Of a DNA stretch of 64,000 nt, positions 31,191 to 42,417 are shown piece after piece (within the stretch, counting starts at the first letter, position 1; each line of letters begins with the position of its first letter). The notes under the pieces are model-generated. The model was not told where the DNA came from. It saw only the letters and a program-made list of their open reading frames with translations, and ran no database searches. Source of the stretch: Ahaetulla prasina (Eukaryota; Chordata; Lepidosauria; Squamata; Colubridae); assembly GCF_028640845.1 (NCBI RefSeq), contig NC_080548.1, positions 21,033,821 through 21,097,820 on the forward strand. Direction: 5' to 3'. A program made the translations under genes and the position numbers.

Positions 31191-31739
31191 AATTAGACCT
31201 GTTAGATCCCCATGGTCACTGTAGACAGGAACATTAGCCATTGCGACCATAGAGACACCACTATCACTTCCATGCCTTTTCTAGGCTTATCCTATCAACA
31301 CTACTCAGAAGGTGACTTCAGAGATACGCAACCTCCTCTCAATATACCTCTTTAAGGACCCTTTCAGAAGAAAGCCTATTTGATTGGCTGGTGGGACATC
31401 AAGATGCCACAGAGCCAAGGTGCAATGAAGAAGTCAGCCTGACCAAGTAAGGAAGACAACGAGTGGTGACTGCCCCCAGGTTGTCTTCTGTTCCAGTCTA
31501 CCAGCATTTAGACTGCTTCAATCTACTTAGTGATAAGGTCACTGCAGTTGGTCACTCCAGTGCAGTCCAGCTATTCTTCACCTCTAATAATAACTCGCCA
31601 GATTGCCTACCTGCAGTACCAAAGTCAAAAGGCCATAAGGGTTGGACTGAGAAATTCTTATTTTGTTGATCCAAAATGAGAAATCCTGCCTTACCGTCAA
31701 GCGCAGGAAATCAAGTATCCAGGCAGTTCACATGAATAT
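31191..31739. other. Unassigned sequence
   Basis: Repeat-free by eye, and no exon is recognised. Ends just upstream of a SINE. Confidence 0.45.
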
Positions 31740-31985
31740 ATGAGCACGGGTAGTGCAGTGGTTAGAGTGCAGTACTGCAGGCTACTTCTGCTGCCTGCCG
31801 GCTGCCTGCAATTCGACAGCTCGAATCTCATCAGGCTTCAAAGTTGACTCAGCCTTCCATTCTTCCGAGGTGAGTAAAATGAGGACCCAGATTGTTGGGG
31901 GCAAGAGGCTGACTCTGTAAACCGCTCAGAAAGGGCTATAAAGCACTGTGAAATGCTATATAAGTCTACGTGCTATTGCTATATA
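31740..31985 (+). mobile_element. tRNA SINE, 'tgctattgc' tail subfamily
   Basis: Head 'gggtagtgcagtggttagag', box B-like 'cagctcgaatctcatc', body 'agttgactcagccttcc' and 'gaggacccagattgttgg' as in the SINE at 16665, but a different tail ('aagcactgtgaaatgc', 'gctattgctata'). Confidence 0.8.
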
Positions 31986-32323
31986 GGTTTATTGTAAGCT
32001 TTAGCTCTCTGCAAGAATCTGTACTACCAACAGTCAAGGCAAATTGGCAGTAGATAAGGAATTCCAGGTGGGCTGGACTTAGATCTCTTATGGGTGCAAT
32101 TGGATTCATGACTGATGATGCATTTGACCCCTTCCTCAGGCTCAGCCTGGTCATCTCCTCCAGTTACCTTCTGTATCTAGAATTCTAGAAATCTCTTGCT
32201 TCCTCTCCCCATGAATCTTTGCAAGGAAACCCATCTGCCTTCCACATGCTCACATGAATTAGTTGGCTCCCACCTGTTCTTCACACTGCTGATAATACTG
32301 GTACAGTATACTCTCTCTCTCTC

Positions 32324-32354
<31 letters not shown>

Positions 32355-32474
32355 TCTTTCCCAAAGAACAGAGCAAATATATCTCCCCCCCCAAAAAAAA
32401 TGTATGTGTGAGTGTGTGTGAGTGATAGAGGGAGAAAGAGAACAGGGTGTGTGAATCACTCTGCTTTCTTCCAT
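31986..32474. other. Unassigned, with CT/CA and GT tracts
   Basis: CTCTCT followed by (CA)n at 32311-32352, then GTGTGAGTGTG near 32404-32424. No gene is seen. Confidence 0.5.
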
Positions 32475-32815
32475 CCAATGTGAGGTGCTACCTCAATCTT
32501 GATTGCAAAAAATATGACTTCAGTAATAGAGTTGTTAATGCTTGGAATACACTACCTGACTCTGGGGTCTCTTCCCAAAATCCCCAAAGCTTCAACCAAA
32601 AACTGTCTACTATTGACCTCACCCCATTCCTAAGAGGTCTGTAAGGGGCGTGCATAAGAGCACAAGCGTGCCTACCGTCCCTGTCCTATTGTTTCCTTTC
32701 GTTATACCCAATTAATATAGTTATTACATACTTATGCTTATATATATATGCTTATATATTGTATAGTTATTTCATGCTTATGCTTATATATACTGTGTGA
32801 CAAAATAAATAAAAA
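32475..32815 (+). mobile_element. LINE-X 3' end, copy 1
   Basis: The final RT-associated codons (YDFSNRVVNAWNTLPDSGV, then FLRGL and stop) and an AT-rich 3' UTR ('ttatgcttatatatac') ending in ACAAAATAAATAAA. The NRxVNxWNTLP motif is general to LINE C-termini; the clade is not assigned. Confidence 0.7.
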
Positions 32816-32865
32816 AAATAAGACTACTTCAGCTTCAATTGCAACAATACACAATAGATTTAAGC

Positions 32866-33210
32866 TTAATGTTAACCGCTCCAATCTTGATTGCAGAAAA
32901 TATGACTTCAGGAACAGAGCTGTTAATATTTGGAATACACTGCCAGACTCTGTGGTCTCTTCCCAAAATCCCCAAAGCTTTAACCAAAAACTATCTACTG
33001 TTGACCTCACCCCATTCCTAAGAGGTCTGTAAGGGGCGTGCATAAGAGCACAAACATGCCTACTGTTCCTGTCCTATTGTTTCCTTTCGTTATATCCAAT
33101 TAATATAGTTATTACATACTCATACTTATATATATGCTTATATACTGTATAATTATTTCATGCTTATGCTATATATAGACAAAATAAATAAATAAATAAA
33201 AACTTCAAAA
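32866..33210 (+). mobile_element. LINE-X 3' end, copy 2
   Basis: A close copy of 32475-32815 (NRAVNIWNTLPDS, FLRGL stop) with a similar 5' truncation point, ending in an AAATA tail. Two truncated copies in tandem suggest duplication or repeated insertion. Confidence 0.72.
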
Positions 33211-33550
33211 ACCAAAACCAAAAAAAAACACCCAAGCCAGTTCGCCACACACCATGGATTCATTTCCAAGGGGGATTCGCTCCCTTAGAAAACCACCTCT
33301 GCTTATGCACCAAGGACCCCTTTTAGATTCCAGTTCAAAATGGCCGGATGACACATCCGGGACCCCCCCCTTCCCCAGAGGCAAAACAAGGCTGTTTGCA
33401 TCTCTAGTGCGGCTCAGCTTCCAAGCCCCCCCTGCGTTGCCTTAATGGACACCTGCTTTTCTAAGCAACGACTCACAGAAGTCGCACGCAAAAAGCAAGT
33501 CCTTTTTTTAAATAAAATAAAATAAAATAAAATCGAAGTTGGGGTGAAGC

Positions 33551-33585
<35 letters not shown>

Positions 33586-34296
33586 CCCCTCTCCCGCCCC
33601 TCCTGCAACCCCTCTCCATTTGCTTGCAAGGAGTTAATGCTCTGATCTGTTGCGTGCTTTCTGATGAGGCGAGACTTGACACGCTGCGCCAGAATAATGA
33701 AATGCAATACACATTAATAGGACCTCCCACTGTTTGATCGCTTCTGCTCCGCTAGCCCCATTGAAGATTTCACTTTTCTTTTAACAGTCACAATAACAGA
33801 ATGTGACATTAAGCCTTTTACATGTGGCAATTTATTTTAAAATATTGGGGCACTCAAAACAGGATCCAGAATGTTAAATAAGATATGCATGAGATGGAAA
33901 TCAGAGCAACCGCGGCTTGGAGGAGACAGGCCTCAGACGGAGTGAAAGGAGCTCCCCTTTTTTATTCTTAATTGCTGTTTAAGGCACAAAGACAAAGCTG
34001 AGCTGCAAGAGGGGGGGAAAAAAGGAAGAAGAGGAAAATGTTCTCCACTTCTACTAGATGTGGAATTGCCATGAGTTTCCTAAGAGGGGGGAGAAAATTC
34101 ATTTATGTCCCAAAGCAGGGAGCTAGTAGGGATGACCTTCACAGGACCCAACTGTGTGTGTGTGTGTGTGTGTGTGAAGTGTGTAACTTGTGCACCTCAG
34201 ATACACTGGGCAACCTGGGATGCATTGCAAAAGACAATGATGCAAAAACAAACCGCATCTCCCAACGGAATGCAAGTCTGGCTGATGGGAGGGACT
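33211..34296. other. Microsatellites and a candidate conserved block
   Basis: AAATA array at 33509-33533, (TC)n at 33551-33582, (GT)n at 34153-34176. Between them, about 33610-33960 is repeat-free and holds motifs such as TTAATGCTCTGATCTG, ATGAAATGCAATACACATTAA and ATATGCATGAGATGG (octamer-like ATGCAT). It looks like conserved noncoding DNA; untested. Confidence 0.35.
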
Positions 34297-34690
34297 GTAT
34301 TTATTTATTTATTTATTTATTTAATCATATTTATATACCGCCCTATCTCCCGAAGGACTCGGGGCGGTTAACAGGCACTTAAAAAACATATAAATACATA
34401 AATACAACATAAAAACAATTAAAAAACTTATTCTAAAAGCCTGATAGTTAAAATTATGATTAAAAATATAAAACTAAAACCCAATTTAAAACCCATAAAT
34501 TTAAAATCTAACTCAGTCCCGCGCAAATAAATAAGTGTGTTTTAAGCTCGCGGCGGAAGGTCCGAAGGTCCGGAAGCTGACGAAGTCCTGGGGGCAGTTC
34601 GTTCCAGAGGGTGGGAGCCCCCACAGAGAAGGCCCTTCCCTTGGGCGTCCCCTGTAGAGTTGGAAGCTCGGCTCCAGTGTTTTCTCCCAC
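34297..34690 (-). mobile_element. LINE-Y 3' end
   Basis: Minus strand: C-terminal codons RAFSVGAPTLWNELPPGLRQ and RTFRRELKTHLF, as in CR1/L2-group LINEs, then a 3' UTR with the hairpin 'ccgccccgagtccttcgg' and an (AAAT)n tail at 34297-34323. Confidence 0.78.
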
Positions 34691-34882
34691 CCGAAAAACA
34701 TGTGACCACCGGGTTGGATTCTGAACTGATTGCTAACATTCATTTCAGCTTTAAACCGAAGCAATTTTGTTTTTCTTAGAACCGTTTCTCCTGCAGCCTT
34801 GATTAGAGATGAGCTCTCAAACTCTAGCTGTAGGCAGTTCTGAGAGATGTTTGAACTAGAGGCCTCTTTTACTAGACGGATG

Positions 34883-35322
34883 CAGGGGTGGGCTAAAATT
34901 TTTTTAGCAAGGGGTTCTCTGCCTGGTTGCTGGGTGGGTGTGGCCAGGGTGGGCGTGGCCTAGTCAGCCTCCTGCACCATGGCGGGGGGGAGGGTTACCC
35001 TCCCCAGGCTCTGGAGGCTTTCCTCGAGCCTCCGGGAGGGCAAAAACGGCCTCCCCAGGCTCCAGAGGCCCTCTGGAGGCCAGAAATGGGCTTGTTTCGG
35101 GCCTTCCTGAACTTCTGGTAGGCTCATTTTTTGCTCTCCCCAGCCTCCGTGTGCGCCCTGCACTTACCTGCATCCAGAACAGGCCATGTGGGGACTCCTG
35201 GAAGGAGAAGGGTAGGGTGGGCAGGGCCAGCCAGGAGTGGGATTTGGGGGTTCTCCAAACTGCCCAGAATCTTAGCTAGTGGTTCTCCCAAACTCCTGCG
35301 AACCCCCAGCAACCCACCCTTG
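34883..35322 (-). mobile_element. hAT-II nonautonomous element
   Basis: CAGGGGTGGGCTAAAAT...GCAACCCACCCTTG, inverse of 4700 and 50947. Flanks GACGGATG and GATGGATA match at 6 of 8. Confidence 0.82.
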
Positions 35323-35859
35323 GATGGATATCAGCTCTGCATGCAACCTGCAAAGAATCCATCCAGAATGCCTGTGTAGTAGCCACACAAGTCCAAGTTC
35401 TTTGGTGTTCCTCTTTCTAGAGGAAAAGTTGCTCATGTAGAAACCAGGTGGCAGACCGTAAGTTCTAGTTCTGCCTTAGGCCTGAAAGTTGGGCAGGCCC
35501 TCTCTCTCATTCCAACCCACCTCACTGGATTGTTCTTATGGGGGAAATGGGAAGAGAATATTACATATGTTTGCCGGATGGATGGATGGATGGATGGATG
35601 GATAAAATCTAATAATAATTATAAGTAGAGAGCAGGTTTGGGGAGAAGATATGCAGAGTCTTGTCTAGAAGACAAATAACAATCTAAAGTGGTGAATCCT
35701 CCAAAGAACATTGAGTCCTAAACCGAGGACAATAAAGGTGGACAATCTTTTTAGGGTCAAAATTCTCTCTAAGATACTGTGGTTTTTTTTTTACAGTACC
35801 AGGAGCCACAGATGATGTGGTAGAGATATGGCAACATCGCCTAAGCAAAGAAGTGAACC
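35323..35859. other. Unassigned, with (GGAT)n 35575-35602
   Basis: A tetranucleotide array and otherwise unrecognised sequence. Confidence 0.5.
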
Positions 35860-35867
35860 ATTTTGGC

Positions 35868-36172
35868 CAGTGGTGGGATGTTGCTGGTTTAACAACCGGT
35901 TCAATGAGCGCATGATTTAAGCGTGCATGCGCGCTTTGCGCACAGTGCTGAAAATGAAGCATTTAGACGTTCAGCTGGTTACCTTCCAAGTCAACAACGG
36001 TAAGTAGAACAGCGAGGGGTGCAGGGGGAATCAGCTGTGCTCTGCGATTGAGATGAGCTATAAAGCAGGAAATAAAGGACAGGATAGAGCCGGGGTGGAT
36101 AGGCAGAGCCAACTGATCATCGGAGCTACCAGTTCGTGTGAACCAGTCTGAACTGGCTAAATACCACCTCTG
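35868..36172. mobile_element. hAT-VII element, perfect duplication
   Basis: CAGTGGTGGGATGTTGC...AATACCACCTCTG with exact 8-bp ATTTTGGC on both sides (35860-35867, 36173-36180). Contains 'aacaaccggttcaatg' and 'gcatgcgcgctttgcgc'. Confidence 0.92.
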
Positions 36173-36180
36173 ATTTTGGC

Positions 36181-37499
36181 TCTCATTTTTTTATGTTTAG
36201 GGTACAAAAAAAACCCAGCTATTTTGCCATTGAATTTCATGACTATGATCTGGTAATGATCGGGCTGTAGGTGAAGAAACTCAGGCAGCCAAAGAGGCCT
36301 TTTCCTGCTGTTTTACAATCGCCCAATTCCATCACTGGCTGCTATTACCATCTATTTTCTATTGCAAAGGGGAAAATTGGGTTTTGAGCAGCTAAATGAT
36401 TAGCAACAAGGCAAGTTAAGTGGTTCCTCTTCCCTAACCTCCATCAGCTCTCTTCCACAGCCTGAAGCTGCCTGCTATAGAAAGTTTAACAACTACGGGA
36501 CTACATGTCAGCTTGAACTTGTCTCCTAAAGTCTATGTGGACGCATCTGGGTGTGTTTCAGGGCAGCAAAACAATTCATTGCTTTCTTCCAGGAAGTCTT
36601 CACACAGAGATATACTCCCCAATTTACTGGTGGGATCTACAGCGTTTATCCGTCAAAGAATTAATCAAGTCCAAAGCAGCTTACTTTTTTATACAGGCGC
36701 TTCCACCTGCAGAAGTCTGCAAATCAGCCTTCATGCAGCACGAATTTCTCAGCCAATTCAGACCCATTCAATGCCCTCTTTTGAATAGGTTGCTGAATTG
36801 ATCAAATCCAATTCGGTCAGACCTGTGTACCAATTTGAAAAATGGCATAATTTATATTCAAAGGTTTTCGATCACGTGAAAAATTGTGTGTGTATCAGTG
36901 AGAAAGCCAGTCAAATTTCTGAATAGAGTCCGAATCTATTCAAAGGCATCCAATTTAGCATGGGATACTATTTTGACAACACAGTGTCATTTGGCCCTAC
37001 GTAAAAAGCCTTTGCAACTCAATCACCCAACACTTTCTCCCCAGTATGACTCAACATGTGGAGAAATGTGCAAAATTCCCACGCCTGCCCCCTGCCTCTA
37101 CAAGCACATACAGATCATCTGAATGATTTATTGACTAAGATTTCTGTCACTGAGCAGCAGGTCTAATAATAAGATACCCAGAGGCAGATGGATGTTCCTC
37201 TTTCAGAACACTAAGTTATGGAATCAGATGATCTAAGTTTATGATACTGCTTTGACATATTTGTTCCTCTAATTTACCTTCTGCCTTTCTACATGTAATA
37301 CTCGAAGTGGCTAGCAAAAAACAAACAAACATGCAATCCCAAAATTTTTAAAAATCATAATTTTAAAATGAATGTTAACATTTTTAATATTCTATATTCT
37401 AAATCACTTTTAAGTCACTTCTAAGTCACTTTTGCCAAACTAGGAATGAGCTGGAAATCAATAAAACTCACTGATAAAGCTCAACTGAGCCTGGCTTTT
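36181..37499. other. Unassigned 1.3-kb stretch
   Basis: No transposon signature. Frames in 36513-36801 lack recognisable domains and have no convincing splice sites. AT-rich toward 37400. Confidence 0.4.
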
Positions 37500-37899
37500 A
37501 ATAATAATAATAATAACAACAACAACAACAACAACAACAACAGAATTGGAAGGGACCTTTGAGGTCTTCTAGTCCAACCCCCTGCTCAGGCAGGAAACCC
37601 TACACTACTTCAGACAAATGGTTATCCAACATCTTCTTAAAAATTTCCAGTGTTGAAGCATTCACAACTTCTGCAGGCAAGTTGTTCCACTCATTAATTG
37701 TTCTGACTGTCAGAAAATTTCTCCTTAGTTCTAAGTTGCTTCTTTTCTTGTTCAGTTTCCACCCATTGCTTCTTGTTCTACCCTCAGGTGCTTCAGAGAA
37801 TAGTTTGACTCCCTCTTCTTTGTGGCAGCCCCTGAGATATTGGAACAGTGCTATCATGTCTCCCCTAGTCCTTTTTTTCCATTAAACGAGACATACCCA

Positions 37900-38260
37900 A
37901 AGGGGACGCGGTGGCTCAGGGGCTAGGACGTTGAGCTTGTTGATCGAAAGGTCGGCAGCTCAGTGGTTCGAATCCCTAGTGCTGCCATGTAACGGGGTGA
38001 GCTCCCGTGACTTGTCCCAGCCTCTGCCAACCTAGCAGTTTCGAAAGCATGTAAAAATGCAAGTAGAAAAATATGGACCACCTTTGGTGGGAAGGTAACA
38101 GCGTTCTGTGCGCCTTTGGCGTTGAGTCATGCCGGCCACATGACCACGGAGACGTCTTTGGACAGCACTGGCTCTTCGGCTTTGAAACGGAGATGAGCAC
38201 CGCCCCCTAGAGTCGGCAACGACTAGCATGTATGTGTGAGGGGAACCTTTACCTTACTTT
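37900..38260 (+). mobile_element. Sauria-type SINE nested in CR1
   Basis: Flanked by an exact 11-bp duplication AGACATACCCA (37889-37899, 38261-38271), which is CR1 coding sequence. Full head ('ggacgcggtggctcagg') and tail ('gaggggaacctttacctta'). Confidence 0.93.
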
Positions 38261-38527
38261 AGACATACCCAGTTCCTGCAGCCGTTCTTCATATGTTTTA
38301 GCCTCCAGTCCCCTAATCCTCTTTGTTGCTCTTCTCTGCACTCTTTCTAGAGTCTCGACTTCTTTTTTACATCATGGTGACCAAAACTGGATGCAGTATT
38401 CCAAGTGTGGCCTTACCAAGGCATTATAAAGTGTTATTAACATTTCACGTGATCTTGATTCTATCCCTCTGTTTATGCAGCCCAGAACTGTGTTGGCTTT
38501 TTTGGCAGCTGCTGCAAACTGCTGGCT

Positions 38528-39210
38528 CATATTATTATTATTATTATTATTTATTTGATTTTTATACCGCCCTTCTCCCGAAGGACTCAGGGCGGTGTAC
38601 AGGCAAGATAAAACATACAATGTACAAATTAAAATACAACTTAAAAAACTTATTTTAAGATTAGCCTGAAAAAATTAAAATATGCCATGAACTAAAAACC
38701 CCATTTAAAATTAATAAAATTTACAAAATTTAAAAATTAAAATTCAATTCAAGCCAGCCCCGCGCGAATAAAAAGGTGTGTCTTCAGTTCACGACGGAAT
38801 GTCTGAAGGTCAGGTATTTGGCGTAAGCTCGGGGGAAGCTCGTTCCAGAGTGTGGGAGCCCCCACAGAGAAGGCCCTTCCCCTGGGGGCCGCCAGCCGGC
38901 ATTGTTTGGCGGACGGCACCCTGAGAAGTCCCTCTCTGTGAGAGCGTACAGGTCGGTGGGAGGCATGTGGTAACAGCAGGCGGTCCCGTAAGTACCCAGG
39001 CCCTAAGCCATGGAGCGCTTTAAAGGTCGTAACCAACACCTTAAAGTGCACTCGAAAGGCCACAGGTAGCCAGTGAAGTCTGCGCAGGAGCGGTGTTACG
39101 TGGGAGCTACACGTAGCTCCCTCTATCACCCGCGCAGCTGCATTCTGGACTAACTGAAGCCTCCGAGTGCACTTCAAGGGGAGCCCCATGTAGAGAGCAT
39201 TACAATAATA
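38528..39210 (-). mobile_element. LINE-Y fragment nested in CR1
   Basis: Encodes a 146-residue open RT C-terminal segment on the minus strand (LQLVQNAAARVIEGA, HWLPVAFRVHFKVL, RAFSVGAPTLWNELPPSLRQ, LKTHLFIRAG) typical of CR1/L2-group LINEs. Its tail has the CCGCCCTGAGTC hairpin and (AAT)n at 38528-38552. Unbroken over this length, it is fairly recent. Confidence 0.85.
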
Positions 39211-39724
39211 TCTAAATGGTTGTCCACTAGGACTCCAAGATCCCTCTCACAGTTACTACTATTGAGCAAGGTACCACATATATGGTACCTGTGCATTTTG
39301 GGTTTTTTTTGCCTAAATGTAGAACCTTACTTTTTTCACTGTTGAATTTCATTTTGTTAGATAGCGCCCAATGTTCAAGTCTGTCAAGATCTTTCTGTAA
39401 CTTGAGCCTGTCTTCTGGAGTGTTGGCTATTCCTGCCAGCTTGGTGTCATCTGCAAATTTGATGAGTTCCCCATCTACCTCCTCGTCCAATTCATTGATG
39501 AAGATGTTGAAGAGTACTGGGCCTAAAACAGACCCTTGGGGTACTCCACTGCATACTTCCCTCCATATAGACGTAGTTCCATTGAGGACTAAGGGAATAA
39601 ATCAGTCAGGTGAAGAGGTGTAAAGTTAGTGAGAAAATACAAATAGTACCATTTTCTCTCCGTCCTGAATTGTGTATTGAATACAGTATATATACCATAG
39701 TTACTATATTTTCCCCCCTTAAAC

Positions 39725-40057
39725 CAGAAGTGTCAAACTCAATTTCATTGAGGGCCACTTCAAGGTTGTGTTTGACCTCGGGGGGATCAGATTGGCATGG
39801 GTAGGGTGGGCATGGCCAGGGTTGGCATGGCCAGCTTGACGTCACTCGTATCAGGGGGCACTTGTGGTGGCCCTGATGGGGCTGGGGGGATCCTCCTACA
39901 GCCCTCTGCCAGTGAAAATGGAGCTTGGGGGGGGCTGTGCAGCCCTTAAGCTCCGTTTTCACTGGCAGAGGCACCACGGGCCAGTCCTTCGCTATTTCCA
40001 GGGCAGCTCCATGGGCCAGATCTAAGTACCCCATGGGCCTTGAGTTTGACACTCCTG
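39725..40057 (+). mobile_element. hAT-III nonautonomous element
   Basis: CAGAAGTGTCAAACTC...GAGTTTGACACTCCTG. Flanks CCTTAAAC and CCTTCGAT match only in part, so it is an older copy. Confidence 0.82.
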
Positions 40058-40147
40058 CCTTCGATGAACTGTCAGCCTTCCTGAGTAAACCAGACAGGAA
40101 ACACAACTAGATCAACTAAATCTACTTTATTGTAAGACTCCATTAAC

Positions 40148-40435
40148 TGTTGTGGCCCGTCAGCAGAGCTGGCAGTAGATTCGGGCAGTGAGGAGGTTGA
40201 GGAGAAACATGGGCCAGTCCTGGAGTCTGGGGAAGGCTCTGATGAGGGCTCTGTGTTAGAGGCAGAGAGAGGGCCAGGGCCGCATGACAGTTATCAGCTG
40301 CCTTCGGAGGCAGACATCAGTGAGGCAGACCAACAGCTGGAGCCTGTACCCAGTGTGCGCATGCGCAGAGTTGCCAGACGAAGGGAACAGCTAAAGAACA
40401 AGGGTCAACTTGGGAGTAAGGCCACAGGTGGATGA
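40148..40435 (+). CDS. Open frame across LTR-B U3 (copy 3)
   Basis: Open from the first LTR base to TGA at 40433-40435: acidic SGSEEVEEKHGPVLESGEG, linker, basic RRVARRREQLKNKGQL. Same reading frame and domain order as 22190. Confidence 0.35.
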   Translation, partial: CCGPSAELAVDSGSEEVEEKHGPVLESGEGSDEGSVLEAERGPGPHDSYQLPSEADISEADQQLEPVPSVRMRRVARRREQLKNKGQLGSKATGG

Positions 40436-40709
40436 TGAATGGTTCCTCCCATAGGGAATAAAAGAGGAGCGAAAGGGGAGTAGAGTTTGCAGGAGACAAT
40501 TAGTTCACTTAATTGGTTCGTGGCTCTCAGAGACTCCTTGCCAAGTTTTGAAGATATCGGCCTGGCAGCTCTCCAAGCCAGATAAGGTCTGTGACTGTAA
40601 ATTCTCCCTTGAAAGACTTTGCTGGATGTGAATGAGAGGAATTCACAGTAACTTAATAAAAAGTGGTTTTTTGTCTGCTTCATGCTCTTGGGAAGTCAAG
40701 GTCAGAACA
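40148..40709 (+). mobile_element. Solo LTR, family B (copy 3)
   Basis: TGTTGTGGCCCGTCAG...GGTCAGAACA with an exact 5-bp duplication TTAAC (40143-40147, 40710-40714), which fixes both ends of this family. TATA-like 'gggaataaaagagg' near 40457. Confidence 0.9.
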
Positions 40710-40714
40710 TTAAC

Positions 40715-41244
40715 AGAATCTTACAAGTTGGAAAGTACAAAACTTCCTGCCACCACTTTTAACTGATTGATCCATTAGGACAGGTTCTTTTTAAGTTTCT
40801 TTCCTTGATCGTTAAGTCACTGGAGGCTCCTGACTCTCTTGTCAGCCTCTCCTAGGCAGCATCTCAACTCTCCTCCTCCCACAAAGTCATTCCCACATTT
40901 TTTTAAAAAAATAATTTTTATTAAACCTTTTTCAAAAAACAAAAAAGAATCTTTAAACAATCGTTTCTTTCCAACAATTTTGCAACTGTTAATCATTTCT
41001 TGTCCATTTTTTCTCCCTTATTTCAATTTTATTTCATTCCCACATTCCATTACACTATCTCCCACACAGAAGTCTGCCCCAGAGAAGGATTCCAACACCC
41101 ATCATCCAAAAAATGCTCAGAAGCTCCAGTTTAACAACCCCAAGAATACGAATAGGACAAACTATTTCCACTTTTCATATAGCCCATCATAAAGCTGTGT
41201 GAACCCATTTCCTTGTACCTATGTCTTTAATAAATGTATAAAAA
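40715..41244. other. Unassigned; possible L1-type 3' tail on minus strand
   Basis: Around 40897-40935 a T-run is followed by 'aataatttttattaaacc', which on the minus strand reads as an AATAAA-bearing end with an A tail. The rest is C/T-rich and unassigned. Confidence 0.35.
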
Positions 41245-41556
41245 AAAGTGATAAAGGACTTCTGTGAGGATTTTATAGTCATTGCTGACTATAGGAAGTT
41301 GTGCTCATCTGTTTCAAGGCCATTGAGCCAGTGCTGTCCAAAGACATTTTCACGGTCACGTGACCAGCATGACATCACAGAGTGCTGTTATCATCCCACC
41401 AAAAGGGTACCTATTTATCTACTCACATTTGCATGCTTTTGAACGGCTAGGAGGAGCTGGGATGAGGATGGGAGTTCACTCCATCACGTGACGCTCAGGT
41501 CTCAAACCCAGCTGACAAGCCCAGCATCTTAATCACTGAGCTACCACCCCACCAGC
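41245..41556 (-). mobile_element. Old Sauria-type SINE
   Basis: Minus strand: 'ggtggggtggtagctcagtg' head, 'ggtttgagacctgagcg' region, 'ggtcacgtgacc' and 'acagcactggctcaatgg' body. More diverged than the copies at 28934 and 29956. Confidence 0.72.
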
Positions 41557-41777
41557 AAAATGAATAAATAGTGAATCAAATGTACAAAATGCTCTTTTTT
41601 GTATGCAAGCTAAGAAATAAACCACACTAGAAGGTTTAAAGAAATGGCCAGTCCAAAGGATCCAGCCCACATAGTCACTAAAGAGATTTGAATTAAGACA
41701 CAATTGTTGCCACAATGAGGCTTCAATGAATGCTTGTCCCACCACTCAGCTGGTGAATCACCAGTTCTTCCACCTTT

Positions 41778-42417
41778 GTATCTACAGAGGAATTATTGAG
41801 TCTGTCATCTGCACCTCTATAATTGTCTGGTTTGGTTCTGCAACCCAACAAGACAGACATAGACTTCAGGGGATAATTAGAATGGCAGAAAAAACAGTGG
41901 CTGCCAACCTCCCTTCCATTGAGGACCAGTATAGTGCACAAGTCAAAAAGAGGGCTGGGAAAATATTTACAGACCCCTCACATCCTGGACATAAATTGTT
42001 TTAATTTCTACCCTCAAAAAGACGCTATAGAGCACTGCAAGCTAGAACAACTAGCCAGAAGAACAGTTTTTTCCCAAATGCCATCACTCTGCTAACAAAT
42101 AATTCCCTCAACACTGTCAGACTATTTATTAAATCCGCACTACTATTAATCTTCTCATCGTTCCCATCACCCATCTCCTCCCACTTATGACTGTATGACT
42201 GTAACTTTGTTGCTTGTAACCTTAGGATTTATATTGATATTGTCTTCTGATTGCTTATTTGTACCCTATGACTGTCATTAAGTGTTGTACCTTATGATTC
42301 TTGATGAACGTATCTTTTCTTTTATGTACACTGAAGGCATATGCACCAAGACAAATTCCTTGTGTATCCAATCACACTTGGCCAATAAAAAATTCTATTC
42401 TGTTCTGTTCTGTTCTA
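41778..42417 (+). mobile_element. L2-type LINE 3' fragment
   Basis: RT C-terminal codons (FYRGIIESVICTS, SATQQDRHRLQ, LPSIEDQYSAQ, FTDPSHPGHKLF then broken) and the complete 3' UTR to 'ggccaataaaaaattc', ending in a short TTCTA/TTCTG tail. Confidence 0.87.

Larger units (their letters stand above)
37500..39592 (-). mobile_element. CR1 LINE fragment with two nested insertions
   Basis: Minus-strand CR1 in three pieces: 37541-37899 (3' UTR and RT C-terminus), 38261-38530 and 39211-39592. The last encodes the RT core, with QGSVLGPVLFNIFI-like codons followed by the catalytic box FADDTKLAG. Pieces join exactly when the Sauria SINE (37900-38260) and LINE-Y (38528-39210) are removed. A (AATA)(AACA)n tract at 37500-37540 replaces the usual tail. 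Truncated 5' at about 39592. Confidence 0.88.

Noticed and set aside
36513..36801. Possible coding exon in two overlapping frames
   Set aside because: No recognisable domain, no good acceptor/donor pair, and two frames open at once.
40839..41192. 117-codon frame with Ser/Phe/Asn-rich composition
   Set aside because: AT-rich, overlaps what looks like a LINE tail on the other strand, and shows no domain.
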